Shown here in pieces: positions 46,387 through 58,796 of a DNA stretch of 64,000 nt; within the stretch, counting starts at the first letter, position 1; the number at the start of each line of letters is the position of its first letter. Both the position numbers and the translations under genes were made by a program. Location: NCBI RefSeq assembly GCF_040954645.1, contig NC_092808.1:113996049-114060048 (forward strand). Direction: 5' to 3'. A model generated the notes under the pieces. That model saw nothing but the letters and a program-made list of their open reading frames with translations. It ran no database searches and was not told the origin of the DNA. This stretch comes from Diabrotica undecimpunctata. Lineage: Eukaryota; Arthropoda; Insecta; Coleoptera; Chrysomelidae.

Positions 46387-47098
46387 TTGGGGTTCAAGAT
46401 AAATATGTGCAAGACCGAATACTTATGTATTGGACCCGAGGTTGCAGATTTGAACTTAAGTTTAGAAGAAGAGACTATTAAGAGTTGTAAGGCTTTTAAG
46501 TATTTAGGGTCAATGATTAGCCGAGATGGTACTTGTATGAAAGATATAGAAATGAAAATAGCACGGGGAAAACAAGCCACAAGAGCACTTCATGGAGTGA
46601 TATGGAACAACACTCTAACCAAAGAAAACAAAAAGAGGATCTTTCAAAGCATAGTGATGAATATTACCCTATATGGAGCGAAAGTATGGCCAAATACAAC
46701 AACAATACGAAATAAAATAAGAACAGTTGAACTGCACTTTATGAGAAGATGTCTACAAATCACAAGAGCGGATAGAATAAGAACGGAGGAAATATGGAAC
46801 AGAATGGAAGTAAAATGCTCAATTACAAAAAAGTTGGAAAACAGCCATGCAGTGGTACGGGCATGTACAAAGAATGCCAGAGCATAGGTGGCCGAAAAGA
46901 ATATTAAACTGGGACCCGCCGGGAAGAAGACGGAGAGGAAGACCTGCTACAAGATGGAAAACATACGTCGGAAATGCTATGATAGATAGAGACCTCAGAG
47001 AAGGTGACTGGGAGAATAGAGTGCTGTGGAGGACGAAAACGGCGAACCCATAACGGGAAAAGCCGAAGAAGAAGAAGAAGAAGAAGAAGAAGAAGAAG
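46387..47098 (+). pseudogene. 5'-truncated LINE: C-terminal coding region plus GAA tail
   Basis: The open stretch 46387-46887 reads GFKINMCKTEYLCIGPEVAD, FKYLGSMISRDGT, NITLYGAKVWPNTTTIRN: the region after the RT catalytic box. A frame shift at ~46850 leads into QWYGHVQRMPEHRWPKRILN and RRRRGRPATRWKTYV (46847-47053), the conserved LINE C-terminus. The 3' end is (GAA)n at 47065-47098. 5' truncation is normal for retroposed LINE copies. Related to the copy at 31340-32545. Confidence 0.88.
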
Positions 47099-50000
47099 GT
47101 AAAAGAATTCGAAAAATCGAAATCTTCGAATTTGAATTCGAAAATCTGGGAGAAGTCAATAGAAAAAGCGTAAACTATCTCGTGCTTATAGAAACTTTGG
47201 TCATGGTCAAAACGTCGTTTTTATGAACATTTAACAAAAAATGCAACTTTTTTTATTCGTTCCAATATTGGAAAAAACTACGGTTTGTAGATAAAAACGT
47301 TCAACAGACGACTTCAACAGACGACTTTCTTGAAAATACTTGCTTTTTTTTCTAAATTAAAAATCTCAAATTAAACCCGAAATTAAGCTTGTTTTTCAAT
47401 TGGTTATAATTATTAAAATATACAATAAAAACATTTAAAAAATATTTCATAACGTGAGTTTTTATGTAGTTAATATAATCGGTCAAGTAGTTTTTAAACA
47501 ATTCTCTTTGTTTATCCCATTTGAGAGAAAAAAAAGTTATTTTCAAATGGCTGTACATGTGCTTTGTCAATACTTATAATGTTCTTTTAGCCTGATTCTA
47601 TTTATAAGGTCTCAAATTTTCATGTTTAAAAAAAAAGTATAATAATTTTTCATTGTTTACTTACAAATAATTGATGCAAAATGAAGTACCATTACCAGTA
47701 TATTGGCAATATAGCTAACTTATGCCGCCCAGTATATTTTTTTATTACTGGTTTTGGAATATACGTCCTTTCTTGCAAATTATTACAATTCAAAATTTTT
47801 GCCCCCGGTGGGATTCCAATCCATATCTTCTGCATACCAAAACATTAAATTATTTAAAATAAGTAATCAACTTAAATTATTTTTAAAAATATTATTACAT
47901 CGATATTCTTATATATATTTATTGGTTTGGGAATTATTAGCAAAGTCTTCTTGCTGTAAATTGTGATTAAATGAAATGATATTTGGCAATGAAGTTTTAT
48001 GATATTAAGCTTGCTATTTTCCGACATACTTTACTACAATCGTCTAGTTTTTATGGTTATTAATCAATTACTCATAAAGTGGTTTATTCACATAAAGAAG
48101 AAGTTATATTTTCTGACGAAAATAGCATACATACCAGGCTTGTTTAATTGAAACCCATCTTTGGTCCACAAAAAATTTATTAAAAAATATGCGTATTTAT
48201 ACATATACGATATATACCCAGCTTACAGAATTTTTGTGACTGTTGCTCGAAGAATTTTTTACGGCATTTTGTACTCCTTCGTCCGACTGATTATCTTTTA
48301 ACGCTTTTTGGGTAGACCAAAGATGTGAAAATCGCAAGACAATAAATTGTGACTATAGCGTGGATTGAACAGAAATGAATACACATACCTAAGGTAGGCT
48401 TACATCCCACGATGGATATAATAGCTGTTGATGATTATGCCCTAATGTCCTCTATTTCTTTAGTTGTAGATTTGCTTGTACTACTTTGGCAACGTAAGAC
48501 CGAAAATTGTCTAAATTGAATATAAGAGCTTCTCTGGTAATTTTCGTCTTATTGCAATATGGAGCTTATTCAAAGTTACATTATACAGATTTGCGTTAAT
48601 ATGGACTCCATGCTCTGTATACTGTATGAGCAAAGATCCTTTATAGTCGAAAGAAATGTTAAAATTATCTTGTCTTCAGGATGTTGAATTTTAAACTTCT
48701 TTGGTGATCGAAAAGTTGCGTGTTTCCATTCCATCGATAACAACTTACTGGATGGTTCAAAACAGTGACACCAAGATTTGTCACCAGCAATTATTGACGA
48801 AAAGAGACCATTACCAATTTGATATTTTTACAAGAATTTGCATATATCTGCATATTTTTAATAAAAGAAATGTAGAATGTCAATATTTTCTGAATGTGTC
48901 GACCTTTTCACGAAATTATTCTTTCAAATTCTCTTAAATCATTTTGGGCGTATCTACTAGTGTAATAAAAGGTTTCAGTCTAACTGGTAAACAATTAACA
49001 ACCCTAATATACAAATAAAATAAAACGTATATAAACATTTTTAGGTTTTTCCGAAATCCAAAAGGGGCGACAGTGTGGTTGAAGCTTTTACGAATAAGTA
49101 ACTGTATAAAGCTAAGACATTTTTATTAATTTTTTTATGGTTTTTGCGTTAAACGGTGTAAAAGTGTGTATTGAGGCAAATTTTAAAAGTAAATTTATTA
49201 TATAATTTTATTACGTATCATTATCATTAACGGATCAAATCATTAACGTTTATGTTTTACAATAAAACTTACCAAAAATATTACTAAAAGAAAAATAAAA
49301 AATTAACAATTTATTTTTTGTTTAGTTATGCATATTTATGACGTACATAAAAAATACACACAAGTTAAAAAAATTGTCGAAATCCATAAACAAGAACCAG
49401 AGATACAGTTAATAGCTTCTTCTCCTCCATCACTCCCGTGAGTTTCAGAGCCCGCCAATTTTGAGGACCATATTCTGAATCTTTATGCACCATTCTGTTA
49501 AAAGGTAATCTCTTTCAAATTTGTATCATTAAAACTTTAAAGTATGTTCCTTAAAATGACGGTAATTAGATAGCTTAATTTTTATAATCAAAGCTGCTGT
49601 CAATTAAACAAAAGGACTAAGTTCGTCCCAAATTGTCCTAAGAAAACTTTTTCGTTTTAGAATTTGTAAAAAAAAATTTTGTAAAAGTTTTTGCGAAATA
49701 ATTTTGCAATAATTAAAATCGTTTTCTTTTTTTTTAATATTGATAAAATAAATCTTCTTTCATAAGCTAGTTGTAATTATTACTGTAATTTTATTATTTT
49801 CTGACTTTATTGTTACAAAAAAAGTTAATGTGAGAAATTAAAGAACTATTTGACCGATTGCTTTGAAATTTTGATAATAGTTTAACATCACAAGATCCAA
49901 TATTATGAAGGTTCTAGTTTTAGTTTTAAGACAGTTATTAACATTCATAAAAAATCGAAATTTTTTTATTTATTTTGAAACTTTGTAAGCAACAAATAAG

Positions 50001-51529
50001 AATAGAAACATTTAAAAAACTCCATTTTAAAGGTTGTTAGATGACTTTTAATTTTGTTACTTTTAAATTTGCTTTAATTGTTGTGTTAGGTGTTGTGTCT
50101 AAATAAGTTGAAAAAATCGACCTCAGGAAACATAATATAGGTTCTTGTTACAGAGCTGCATACTACTTAAAACAACTGTCGTTTGCTTGGCCGGTTCAGT
50201 GTCACAAACAGGGTACTTTTATTTTGCTTATTTCCCTGTCCTAATATGGGTAATTCCAATTTTCGTATTTCCTTACAAAAGCAAGTCGAGTTCTGCGGGT
50301 TCCATGGATAGCTGTGCACATAGGGCTGGTCTTCTGGATAACAAATTCGCTTGTCCACCTACTTACATCTACATTTGGAATTTTGCAAATCAATTCACAA
50401 TATTGAAACCATTACAGATGAGATAGTGTATTATGGCAGTGATAGCTAATAGTGTAACTCAGTTCTAGATTTTCGAAAATTATTTAAATATCTCAAAAAA
50501 AAAAAATTGGGGACATTATTATACGTTGTTCAGCTTAACAAAGAAAATTATTATATTGTTCAGTAGATATTGATTTTGAATGTCTTACGTAACTCATGGC
50601 GTTGTGAATAATTTGAAATGTTATCCATTTCTTTATTTTATTAACATAAAAAAATATTATGACAGCCTCTTAAAATACCCAATATATATTATTATTACCG
50701 TATTTTCGGACAATTAACATTCGTACGCAAAAGGTAGCAACATCTGTTTACGAATATAATATCCATTATTTTTGCTACTAACGATTTAATAATTATTATG
50801 AGTAACCCTGTACGTTTAAATCCAGGTATGAATAATACTATTTTCTTGTTAGACATATGCTCGAGAGTGTCATCTGTTAAAAATCCTTGCGCAAAATCTA
50901 CGCCAAGGATTCTCACTCGATGACTTACAATTACTACTTACGGTCGCCGAGATGCTTGCGAAATGCAGTTTCCATTTCATTGTCGTTGTAAATCTCTCCC
51001 ACTTTTTGTATTTTTTTAGTCTAACAATTCTTTTGTTTTAAACCAGCAAGATCGCAGTTGAGTTTAAAATACTGATTTAATGTTAGTGCAAAACTATGTA
51101 ATGTTATTGTTAAACTCTTTTTTGTAAATATTAATTTAGTTCCTAGTATATCCAAAATAAATGTAAATAAATTTGTTATTTCGCACCGCAATTAGTTTAG
51201 TAAAGAACTTTGCAACTATTTGATTATTATTGTCTTCTCTGTCGATGAATTAATCTAAATGTGGACCATAATTAAGTAAATAGGAGGAAGTATAGAAAAC
51301 CTAGACAAAGTATTGGTAATGAGAAATAAGTAGGAAGAAAAATAAGCATACTTAAAAGGACAAATCCAATAAAAAGAGGAGCACACATGTAAAAAGTTGC
51401 AAGAATTTATATACCTGGTGATAAAACTCACAGAATGTGGTAAAAAGGGCCAAATAATAAAAGCTTTAATTGCCAAAGGAAATCGAAACTATGAAATAAT
51501 GAAAAGATTAATAAATCAAAATATATTTT
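47099..51529. other. Long A+T-rich stretch, no supported gene
   Basis: No domain recognised. EEVIFSDENSIHTR on the plus strand near 48100 recalls the second catalytic block of Tc1-type transposases, but no neighbouring motif backs it up. The 93-residue stretch at 50145-50426 has two hydrophobic segments and no family resemblance. Confidence 0.4.
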
Positions 51530-52180
51530 TTCTGTTCTTCCACTAGGTTCACTGTCTCGTCAATTATCCATTGTTTTCCTTTATCTTTGTTTTTATTTAG
51601 GATTTGTAGCATCTGTTCTATAATCCAGGTCTTTGTATGTTCCCATGTTTGATTAGGATCTCCATTAGTTTGTGGTGATACTATATATTAGAGCTCCTTT
51701 AAAATGTTCAGGCTCTTCTGGTATATATTTGATTCGTCTATGTGTTTCTATTTATCCGGCCGCTTGTTTTATGTTTATATTGACCACTGAACTTTTCCAT
51801 CGTTTTCTGACAAGTATATAATCTATTTGATTTCTATATCTTCTTTCCGGAGAAGTTTAAGTTAATAACTTTTGCGAGTGATGTTTAACACCCTGTTCAT
51901 GATGCTAAATTCACTGTAGATGACAAACTGTAGTAATTTTTCTTCTCTCTCATTTCGTTTGCCTATTCCAAACCTATCAACTATCCCTTTTAGCTGATTT
52001 TCTGTAGCTGTTTTGCCTATTCTTGCATTCCAGTTGCCCAATATTATCACTGATTCCTTCTTGGATATATTAGCGATGTTTCTGTATATTAACTGGTAAA
52101 CCTCTTATACTTCTTCCATTATTTCTATCGCATGTTGGCATATATGAAAATGATGTATCGATATCAAAATATAGTTAAAA
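51530..52180 (-). pseudogene. LINE endonuclease-domain remnant
   Basis: Minus strand: EVYQLIYRNIANISKKESVI, IILGNWNARIGKTATENQLK (family GDWNAKIG; Asn replaces the catalytic Asp), VDRFGIGKRNEREEKLLQFV (52050-51862), then YRNQIDYILVRKRWKSSVVN near 51820 in another frame. APE-type endonuclease of a CR1/L1-like LINE, without an attached RT. Confidence 0.8.
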
Positions 52181-52943
52181 TAAGCAATATCAACGCTCTT
52201 TGGCACTACAGGAACACATACCTCCAGGGGTATGTTTAAATGGATGGTGTTAATGAGATTATAGAAAAATTTGGCTGAAAAATCACTAATAACGAGTTCT
52301 TTAACACTACAATGTTAAGCCCATTCCACTTCTTAACAAGTCCAGTTAGGCAAATCAAGAGGAAGAAGCTTTTTCTTTAAGTTGTTTAAGTAAAAAGTAA
52401 AAAGCAGAACATAGTACACTTTTATGATAAGTAAATCTGTGGTATTTGGTTCAATATACATATTTGCAATTCTTAAATATATATTTTTATATCATTTAAA
52501 TGGTAATATGTGTGCTTATTAAATTAAATAAATAGCTTATCAATTTAAAGGAGTTGGGGTTAATTTAGCTCTCACATATTAGAGACACTTATTGTAAATA
52601 ATATGCTATTACGCAAGATGTACAATAAAAAACAGACTGTTAACTTTTCTTTTATTTATACTATTATAAAGATTGTAAATGTCTCACTAATCTAAACTCA
52701 TTAATGCTGACAATGAGGTTTTTGCGACTGCAGCTTCTTATGAAATTAGTCGAATTATTGTATGTAAATATTTTCATGGATAATACACGTTTTTTTTATT
52801 CCTTCAATGAAACTATGTTCGCTATCAGCCTCGATATAGGTCAACCTTCAGCACTATAAGGCAGCTTCGACTAAACTTAATACTGCTATAACATGCATGA
52901 GACCATTTTTATGTCAACTAACATATTCTAGTATTCCAGTACA
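52181..52943. other. No gene seen
   Basis: A+T-rich, no recognised feature. Confidence 0.4.
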
Positions 52944-53390
52944 TTACAAAGGACCCTGGCACTTTTCTTATGTAAAAGTGGTTTCAGTTAAATTAGCTGA
53001 AACTTTGCAGAGAAATAGCTTTGGTCATGCTGATCAAAAGTTATCATTGCGCCAAGACTCAGGAATCAATTGTTTTTGAGTTATAGAGCTTCAAAATATC
53101 GGCTTCATATTCAATAGTTCATTTTTAAAAATCATTAATTTGGAAATGTACCGTCATACACATTCAATTTGACATTTCTTAACGTTTCACTGTCAAAAAT
53201 AAAGTGGGATGTCCTGGATATCCCACTTTATATAAAAATAGAATAAAAATTGATATTTTGAAGTAGTGTGGCAATAAAAACTTTTCATCAGCCTAACCGA
53301 AGCTACCTCTCTGCAAAATTTCAGCTAAGTTAACTGAAATACTTTCACATAAGTAAATAAGAAAATACCAGGAATATTTTCACGAATACG
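52944..53390. mobile_element. Foldback element with ~110-bp imperfect inverted arms
   Basis: Left arm ~52944-53057 and right arm ~53268-53390 are reverse complements with substitutions: CTGGCACTTTTCTTATG versus CATAAGTAAATAAGAAAATA, and TTAGCTGAAACTTTGCAGAG versus CTCTGCAAAATTTCAGCTAA. In the centre-right a perfect short hairpin (ATAAAGTGGGAT ... ATCCCACTTTAT, ~53201-53233) adds a second fold. Non-coding. Confidence 0.75.
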
Positions 53391-53431
53391 AAAACTTTTG
53401 TCACCTTTCAGGGAAGTAATTTTCAACTTTT

Positions 53432-54131
53432 GAAGTTATACTTCTATACGCGCGTGCGACGTTGTAAATTTGTACGGGAGTGAATCGGCAAAATCATTAC
53501 ATATGTAAGATATAGGTAAGAGAGAGACAGAAGATATATTTTCTCACTCTTTCTCTCTCGAGAATAAAAATGTTCCTTTTGTAAATATATTTAATATTTA
53601 TTAATATTATTATTATTTTTCCATTCTGTTCAGATTTGTCTTGAACCTCGTTAGGCATGTTAAATTATAAATTAAAACTTGCAAATATCTCAAGAAAGTT
53701 TAAATGTGTACTTATATACACAACAAAACAACAATTAAATTTTGTATCTGTCAATGTCAGACAAATTGACAGTTGTTTCATTTACATTGTATTATTATAT
53801 TGAATTATGTTGCAGTGTATTGTATTGTATTTTTATAAATAAACAATAAATTTTACTGTAGAGTATGTGTAAAAAATTTTTTTTGCATTTAACTCCTTTC
53901 ATACATTTATGAAAATAAAACTATACATTTTCATCAAAATATTGATTCAATCCTTCATTTACTATACTCCTATTACAGGTCAAATGTTTATATACAGCAA
54001 ACGATGCATCATATACCTAATTCTGTTTCTTTTTCTCTGTTATTACCTATAGCATTACATATGTAATGATTGTGCAGATTAACTCCCATATAAATTTGTA
54101 ACGGCGAACGCGTGTATCGAAGTATAACTTC
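53432..54131. mobile_element. 700-bp MITE-like element with ~115-bp inverted ends
   Basis: Left end GAAGTTATACTTCTATACGC and, reverse-complemented, right end GAAGTTATACTTCGATACAC; similarity runs about 115 bases inward and includes ATCATTACATATGTAA and ATAGGTAA in both arms. The interior is A+T-rich and non-coding. It sits 41 bases from the preceding foldback element. Confidence 0.8.
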
Positions 54132-54959
54132 CGTTATTTTTTTTTTAGCTGTGTGCCTATTTAAAATTATATTAGTGGTACTTACTATTATTGTTCTGGT
54201 TTAATGTTATTGTATTAGATAGTTCTTGATAATATATTAAAAAAGAAGAAAGATTTTTCAACAAAAATTAAATGAAGAATTTAAAACTGCTTTTTAATTT
54301 GAAAAATCCCAGATGAGTACTATTTTTTTATTTAAAAAATTGAGACCATTACTCTTATGCGGACCAATGATAAATATAAAATTCCTGGTATGTCAAAAAA
54401 TGTGCAAGCAATACTAACTCTTTAAACTCACCAAATTTTATTTGAATATCTCAACCAGATTCAGAGCAATAAGTAAATCATTAGTTTGTGAAAAAAATTT
54501 CAACACCCCGTATCTCGGAAAAGGAAGGATAAAATTTTAAATGCGGCAATACATTTTCTTTAACTTCATGCAATTCAGAAAACTCTCCCAAAAAAGCTTT
54601 TGAAACATTCTAATCCTACATTATTTTTAATGCAATGTTCAATTGTTTGTAAAATTTTTGCTCCTTAGGGACCTTTTAAATTTTTACAATTTGGGTAAAA
54701 CTTTTCCACCAAATCAACGAGTCTATCTAAAGTACAGAACTGGTTTCCAATTGTAAAATGGTATTTAATATAAAATTATAATTTACTTTAATAAAAATAA
54801 GTTGTTGTTGTCTAAAATCACACATAGTAAAGATAAAGATGAATAGGAAGACCTTTGAAAATTTGATAAAATATGCAAATAAATGCCTGAAGTATTAAAA
54901 AAATACAAATTTTACAAATTCACAAAAAAATGCAAAAAATGCATTCAAATTCAAGTTGC
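54132..54959. other. No gene seen
   Basis: A+T-rich, nothing recognised. Confidence 0.4.
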
Positions 54960-55140
54960 GTATTATCTCCCCTTTAGTCGTGACAATTCGCACTTTTGAT
55001 ACCGTTGTTCTAAACAGTCTTTCTTCCATAACTCCTAACCAGTATTCTACTCTGTATTATTATTTGCAATATTTATCATGTTCGTCTCTCATAAAGTGTC
55101 CCAGATATTGCAATTTTCTAATTTTAATAGTATTTTAAAA
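54960..55140 (-). pseudogene. LINE C-terminal scrap
   Basis: Minus strand reads IKNRKLQYLGHLMRDEHDKY, then VMEERLFRTT: the R+L.YLGH+MR block near the end of RTE/L2-type LINE proteins. About 60 residues only. Confidence 0.6.
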
Positions 55141-56699
55141 GTCTTCCTCTTTTCTCTAATTTGTAATATTCTTGTGTAGATCTGTATAGCTTTACATAAA
55201 GAGCATAAAGAGCATGTATTTTATAAATTATTTCAATTGCCATAATTATAAAATAAACCAAAATATCATCAAGAAAACTAAATATGTAGAGACAACTTTC
55301 TAAATAGAAATAAAATTTTATGAAAATTTAGAAGACGCGTTTCTAACGTTTTCTTTATTTACTCTAAAACTAATCTGTATTCTGATTTTTTTTTGTCAAA
55401 TGTATATTTTATTTTTTTCTTTTTTTTTTAATTTTAGAAGTTACTCTTATTTTCATTCGTCTAGACTTCCTGACTTCTTGTATATTTTTATATAGATCAC
55501 TTCTTGCAAACATTACATTCTGGCGTGTTTAAAAAAGGAGTCGCCACTGTGCGGCGTTAACAAACTTAAACAATGCACTTGAGTCAATAGTAACAAGTCG
55601 AGATACAATTACGAACAATTACTATTGTACATCTCATTGAATAAACAACAACAAGAAACAAACAGACGAGGTGTGTATGCTTATTCTGTGTGAGTGCAAC
55701 TTGCGTGTGTTTAATGACGCTAAGTCAGTATCGTAGCCTATCAAGAGAAGAAAATAATAAGATACCAAATGTACCTTTAATAGAGCATATTTATAAAATA
55801 GGCAATAATATATTGAATATTTAAAAGTAAAATGTGGGATGTCGTACAAATTTTTAATTTTGCTTTTAGTAATTTTTCTCCCAATTGGTACTTACATCCT
55901 TTGATTTGGTTGATATATTCTCACTCCATTTTTCTTGCACACTGGGAAATTTTGGTTTTCTGAGGCGTTTTTCAGAAAATATTTGGACAGTTCTTATCTT
56001 TGTTTATCTCTATCTAACATTATTTTAAAATTTAATGTGTCCAAAGATTACTGGATTTTCCGTAAATTTGTGACCAGGACTTTTCTTTATCACTTTGATA
56101 ATTATTACATCCACACAATATTTAGATATTCATCACACGGTCTGTAGCATCCACTCCTGATCATAATTATCTTTACTGCTTTCGATCTCGTACCGTGAAA
56201 ATCCGGTTTGTTTTAAACCTCTGTATGCCTGAAATTTAAGACGCCACTCCATTATGCGTTTGGTACATCTAGCAACATTATTCTCGCCATGTATCCAGCC
56301 CAGTTCGACTTAATATGTGATAGCACTTATTATTCCTGTTCTAGGTATTATAATAGCATTTGGAACTCTATCTCTTTGCGTTAATCTTAACATCGACGGC
56401 TCTATGCCTTGCTGAGTCACTCTTATTTTGATCCATACCAATATCAATTTCCTTTACTGACATGTCTTGATTAAGCGTCTCTTCAGGTCTTCTTTGATCT
56501 TCTTCTACTCCTACTTCTTCCAAGAACTTGCAAATCAGCCATTATTCGTATTGGGTAACACAATATGTTATTATAATTTAATGCTTAATCTTTCCGATCA
56601 TTATCTTCTTCATGTTTAATAGTGGTCATGTAGAGACTTACTTCTCCGGTTACATTCTCTTTTTATTTAAGCCTTACAGTACTGGCTATGTCGTTATAA
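55141..56699. other. No supported gene; possibly downstream part of the gypsy remnant
   Basis: If the gypsy pol at 56700-57300 (minus) continued, its integrase would lie here, but I could not find an HHCC or DDE signature. Otherwise A+T-rich. Confidence 0.35.
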
Positions 56700-57300
56700 A
56701 CAGGATAGCTTAGAAAGGATATCGATATTGTTGTGAAGACGCTCTTTTTAAAGCATTACGTCGAAGTTATACTGTTGGAGTTTTTCTATCCACCTAGTAA
56801 CTTGTCCTTCTGGCTTCTTAAAATCCATTAGCCCCTCCAAAGCGCTATAGTCAGTTCTAGTTATAAAATTTCTGTTATAATGGAAAGTATGTAAATATAA
56901 AAGGAAAAAATGGAAAGTATAAAAGGCATTTATAATACCTAGGAGCTCATTTCTGGTAACGCAGTAATTCTTTTTAGCATAACCTTTTCCTCGTTTTCCT
57001 GTTTTTGTGATAATATGACGCCAATACTATACTGAGATGCGTCACAATCCTACATAAATTTTCCATCTTCCCGTGGATAGACTGCACCGTGATAGGTGCT
57101 GTTGTAAATCGTTTTTTTTTTTTTTAATCTACGAAGTCATATTGATAATCCGGTTTTCGGTCAGCCAATAAAGGGGCTTAGCAGTACGGCCAAAGTCTTT
57201 AGTACATTTCCGGTTTTTACATTGTCCTATTGTTCTTCTAATTTGTCTATTCTACTATTAATTTGACTTAATTCTAACTTTTTAATTTGGTAAATTTGAG
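56700..57300 (-). pseudogene. gypsy pol remnant (RT thumb and RNase H)
   Basis: Minus-strand reading: CDASQYSIGVILSQKQENEE (RNase H, family TDAS..G.VL.Q), VMLKRITALPEM, then TRTDYSALEGLMDFKKPEGQ and RWIEKLQQYNFDV (family TDH.AL.WL..FK.P.GQ.ARW...LQ.Y.F). Several frame breaks. A separate degraded Ty3/gypsy copy, older than the two LTR elements on either side of the window. Confidence 0.8.
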
Positions 57301-58697
57301 ATAAACTATTTATGATTGCTTTTACTTTTATACGCCCCTTTTTCTTTTCATGTTTATGCTTATCATTCACCTCTTTCTTCTTTTGCCTTTTCCTATCTTT
57401 CTTTCATTTTTTTACCCACGCTTCTCCTTTTTTTCTTCCTCTTCTTATCTAGGCTTCTCCTTCACCTTTTTTTCTTCTTGCCTGCGCTTCTCCTTTTTTT
57501 CTTCCAGTTTTAAAAACCGTGCGGGGATCCGAGACCATTAACAATTACTTAATATCTCTTTTATCCCACAGCTGTCACCAATATTACACTTTTTTAAAAT
57601 CATTTTTATTGAAAATAACTAACAATATTACAATACTTGTTAACAAATCGAACTGAATGACAGAACTATTCAAAAGCTCAATTAAAACCACAGACCACTA
57701 ATAACGCCAAAGGTAGGTGATTTGTGATTACAACTACTACTTGAACTGTCAACTTTCTGTTTATAGTATTTTTCATATAAAAATGCGTGCACGTCACAAT
57801 TTATATAAAGTGATCACTTATATTTAAAATTTCCAGAACGTCAACCTTAGAGTTCAAATTTTCCCAACACAGCTAATAATACGAAACCCGTACGGAACTG
57901 CTCGATCTTTCATAGGCGTCAACATGGTGTAATAATCAGAAAAATGTAATCATCATTATATTGGAAATTTAAGAATTATATTGAATAAATAACCAAAAAC
58001 ATTTGTTATTATTAATAATTTAAATTTTATGAACTGACTCTGTAAGTCTAATATTCCACAAAATATTAATTTTAATTAAATATATTAAACAATTGTACGC
58101 AACTGATAATGGAATACTTCAAATTTTTTGACGGTTCAGCGTGTGGCAAAATTGTTTAAAGTGTTGCCGCTTTTTTAGAGCAAGAATTTTGTTTACGTTT
58201 TGATTTCCTACACAATTTGATCATAATATATTATATATTAATAAATTGTATTTATAAATACATATTAACTTTAGAATAATAGCTTTAAAAACTAATTATT
58301 GTTGTGTATTGTGATTTTGCTATGCCAAAACAACTAAATAGTCTGTAGAAAGCTGATAAGCTTCCATATAAGATAGATTATTTTGAACAAGAAATAATGG
58401 CGGGACGTTTTTACTATTATTGCTCTAAATAGAGGTTTAAATGGAGGTTTAAAATTTAGAATATATAATTTTGTATTAAAATATTTTCTTAAGTATTTTA
58501 GTGTGTTGCAGTACTCTTAAAACTAAGTGTATTTACTGCTATATAATAGTTTGAAAAATGAATCTGCGGCTTAGTCTAGAATATGCTGGTATCTGATCGG
58601 CCTATGGTGGAGCAGTACGGCAAGAAATAAGGGCTTGCGGCTTGGTGATACTCCTCCATAGATCCCTACCGGAAGGGCGTGTGCCGCCTAAATACCG

Positions 58698-58699
<2 letters not shown>
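57301..58699. other. Polypyrimidine tract and A+T-rich DNA; LINE-like 3' end next to the TA tract
   Basis: 57320-57515 is a C/T-rich tract with repeated CTTCTCC..TTTTTTTCTTC words; the other strand would be Lys/Glu-rich, perhaps a decayed Gag coiled coil. 57762-57796 holds one half of a 35-bp inverted pair. 58560-58699 (..CCCTACCGGAAGGGCGTG..AAATACCGGG) looks like a retroposon 3' end whose simple tail is the TA tract that follows (inference). Confidence 0.4.
57762..57796 (+). repeat. 35-bp inverted repeat, left copy
   Basis: Starts TATAGTATTTTTCATATAAA and is the exact reverse complement of 63522-63556, 5.7 kb away on the other side of the LTR element. Confidence 0.9.

Positions 58700-58793
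<94 letters not shown>
58700..58793. repeat. TA microsatellite, left of the 1404-bp-LTR element
   Basis: About 45 AT units ending TAT directly before the LTR. Confidence 0.95.

Positions 58794-58796
<3 letters not shown>

Noticed and set aside
48090..48900. Possible Tc1/mariner remnant (VIFSDE-like word on the plus strand)
   Set aside because: One short motif only; the flanking catalytic blocks could not be found in any frame.
50145..50426. 93-residue open stretch with two hydrophobic segments that could suggest a membrane protein
   Set aside because: Composition is explained by A+T-rich codons; no family resemblance and no start context.
57316..57541. Phe/Leu/Ser-rich open stretches on the plus strand
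   Set aside because: Product of a polypyrimidine tract, not a protein gene.
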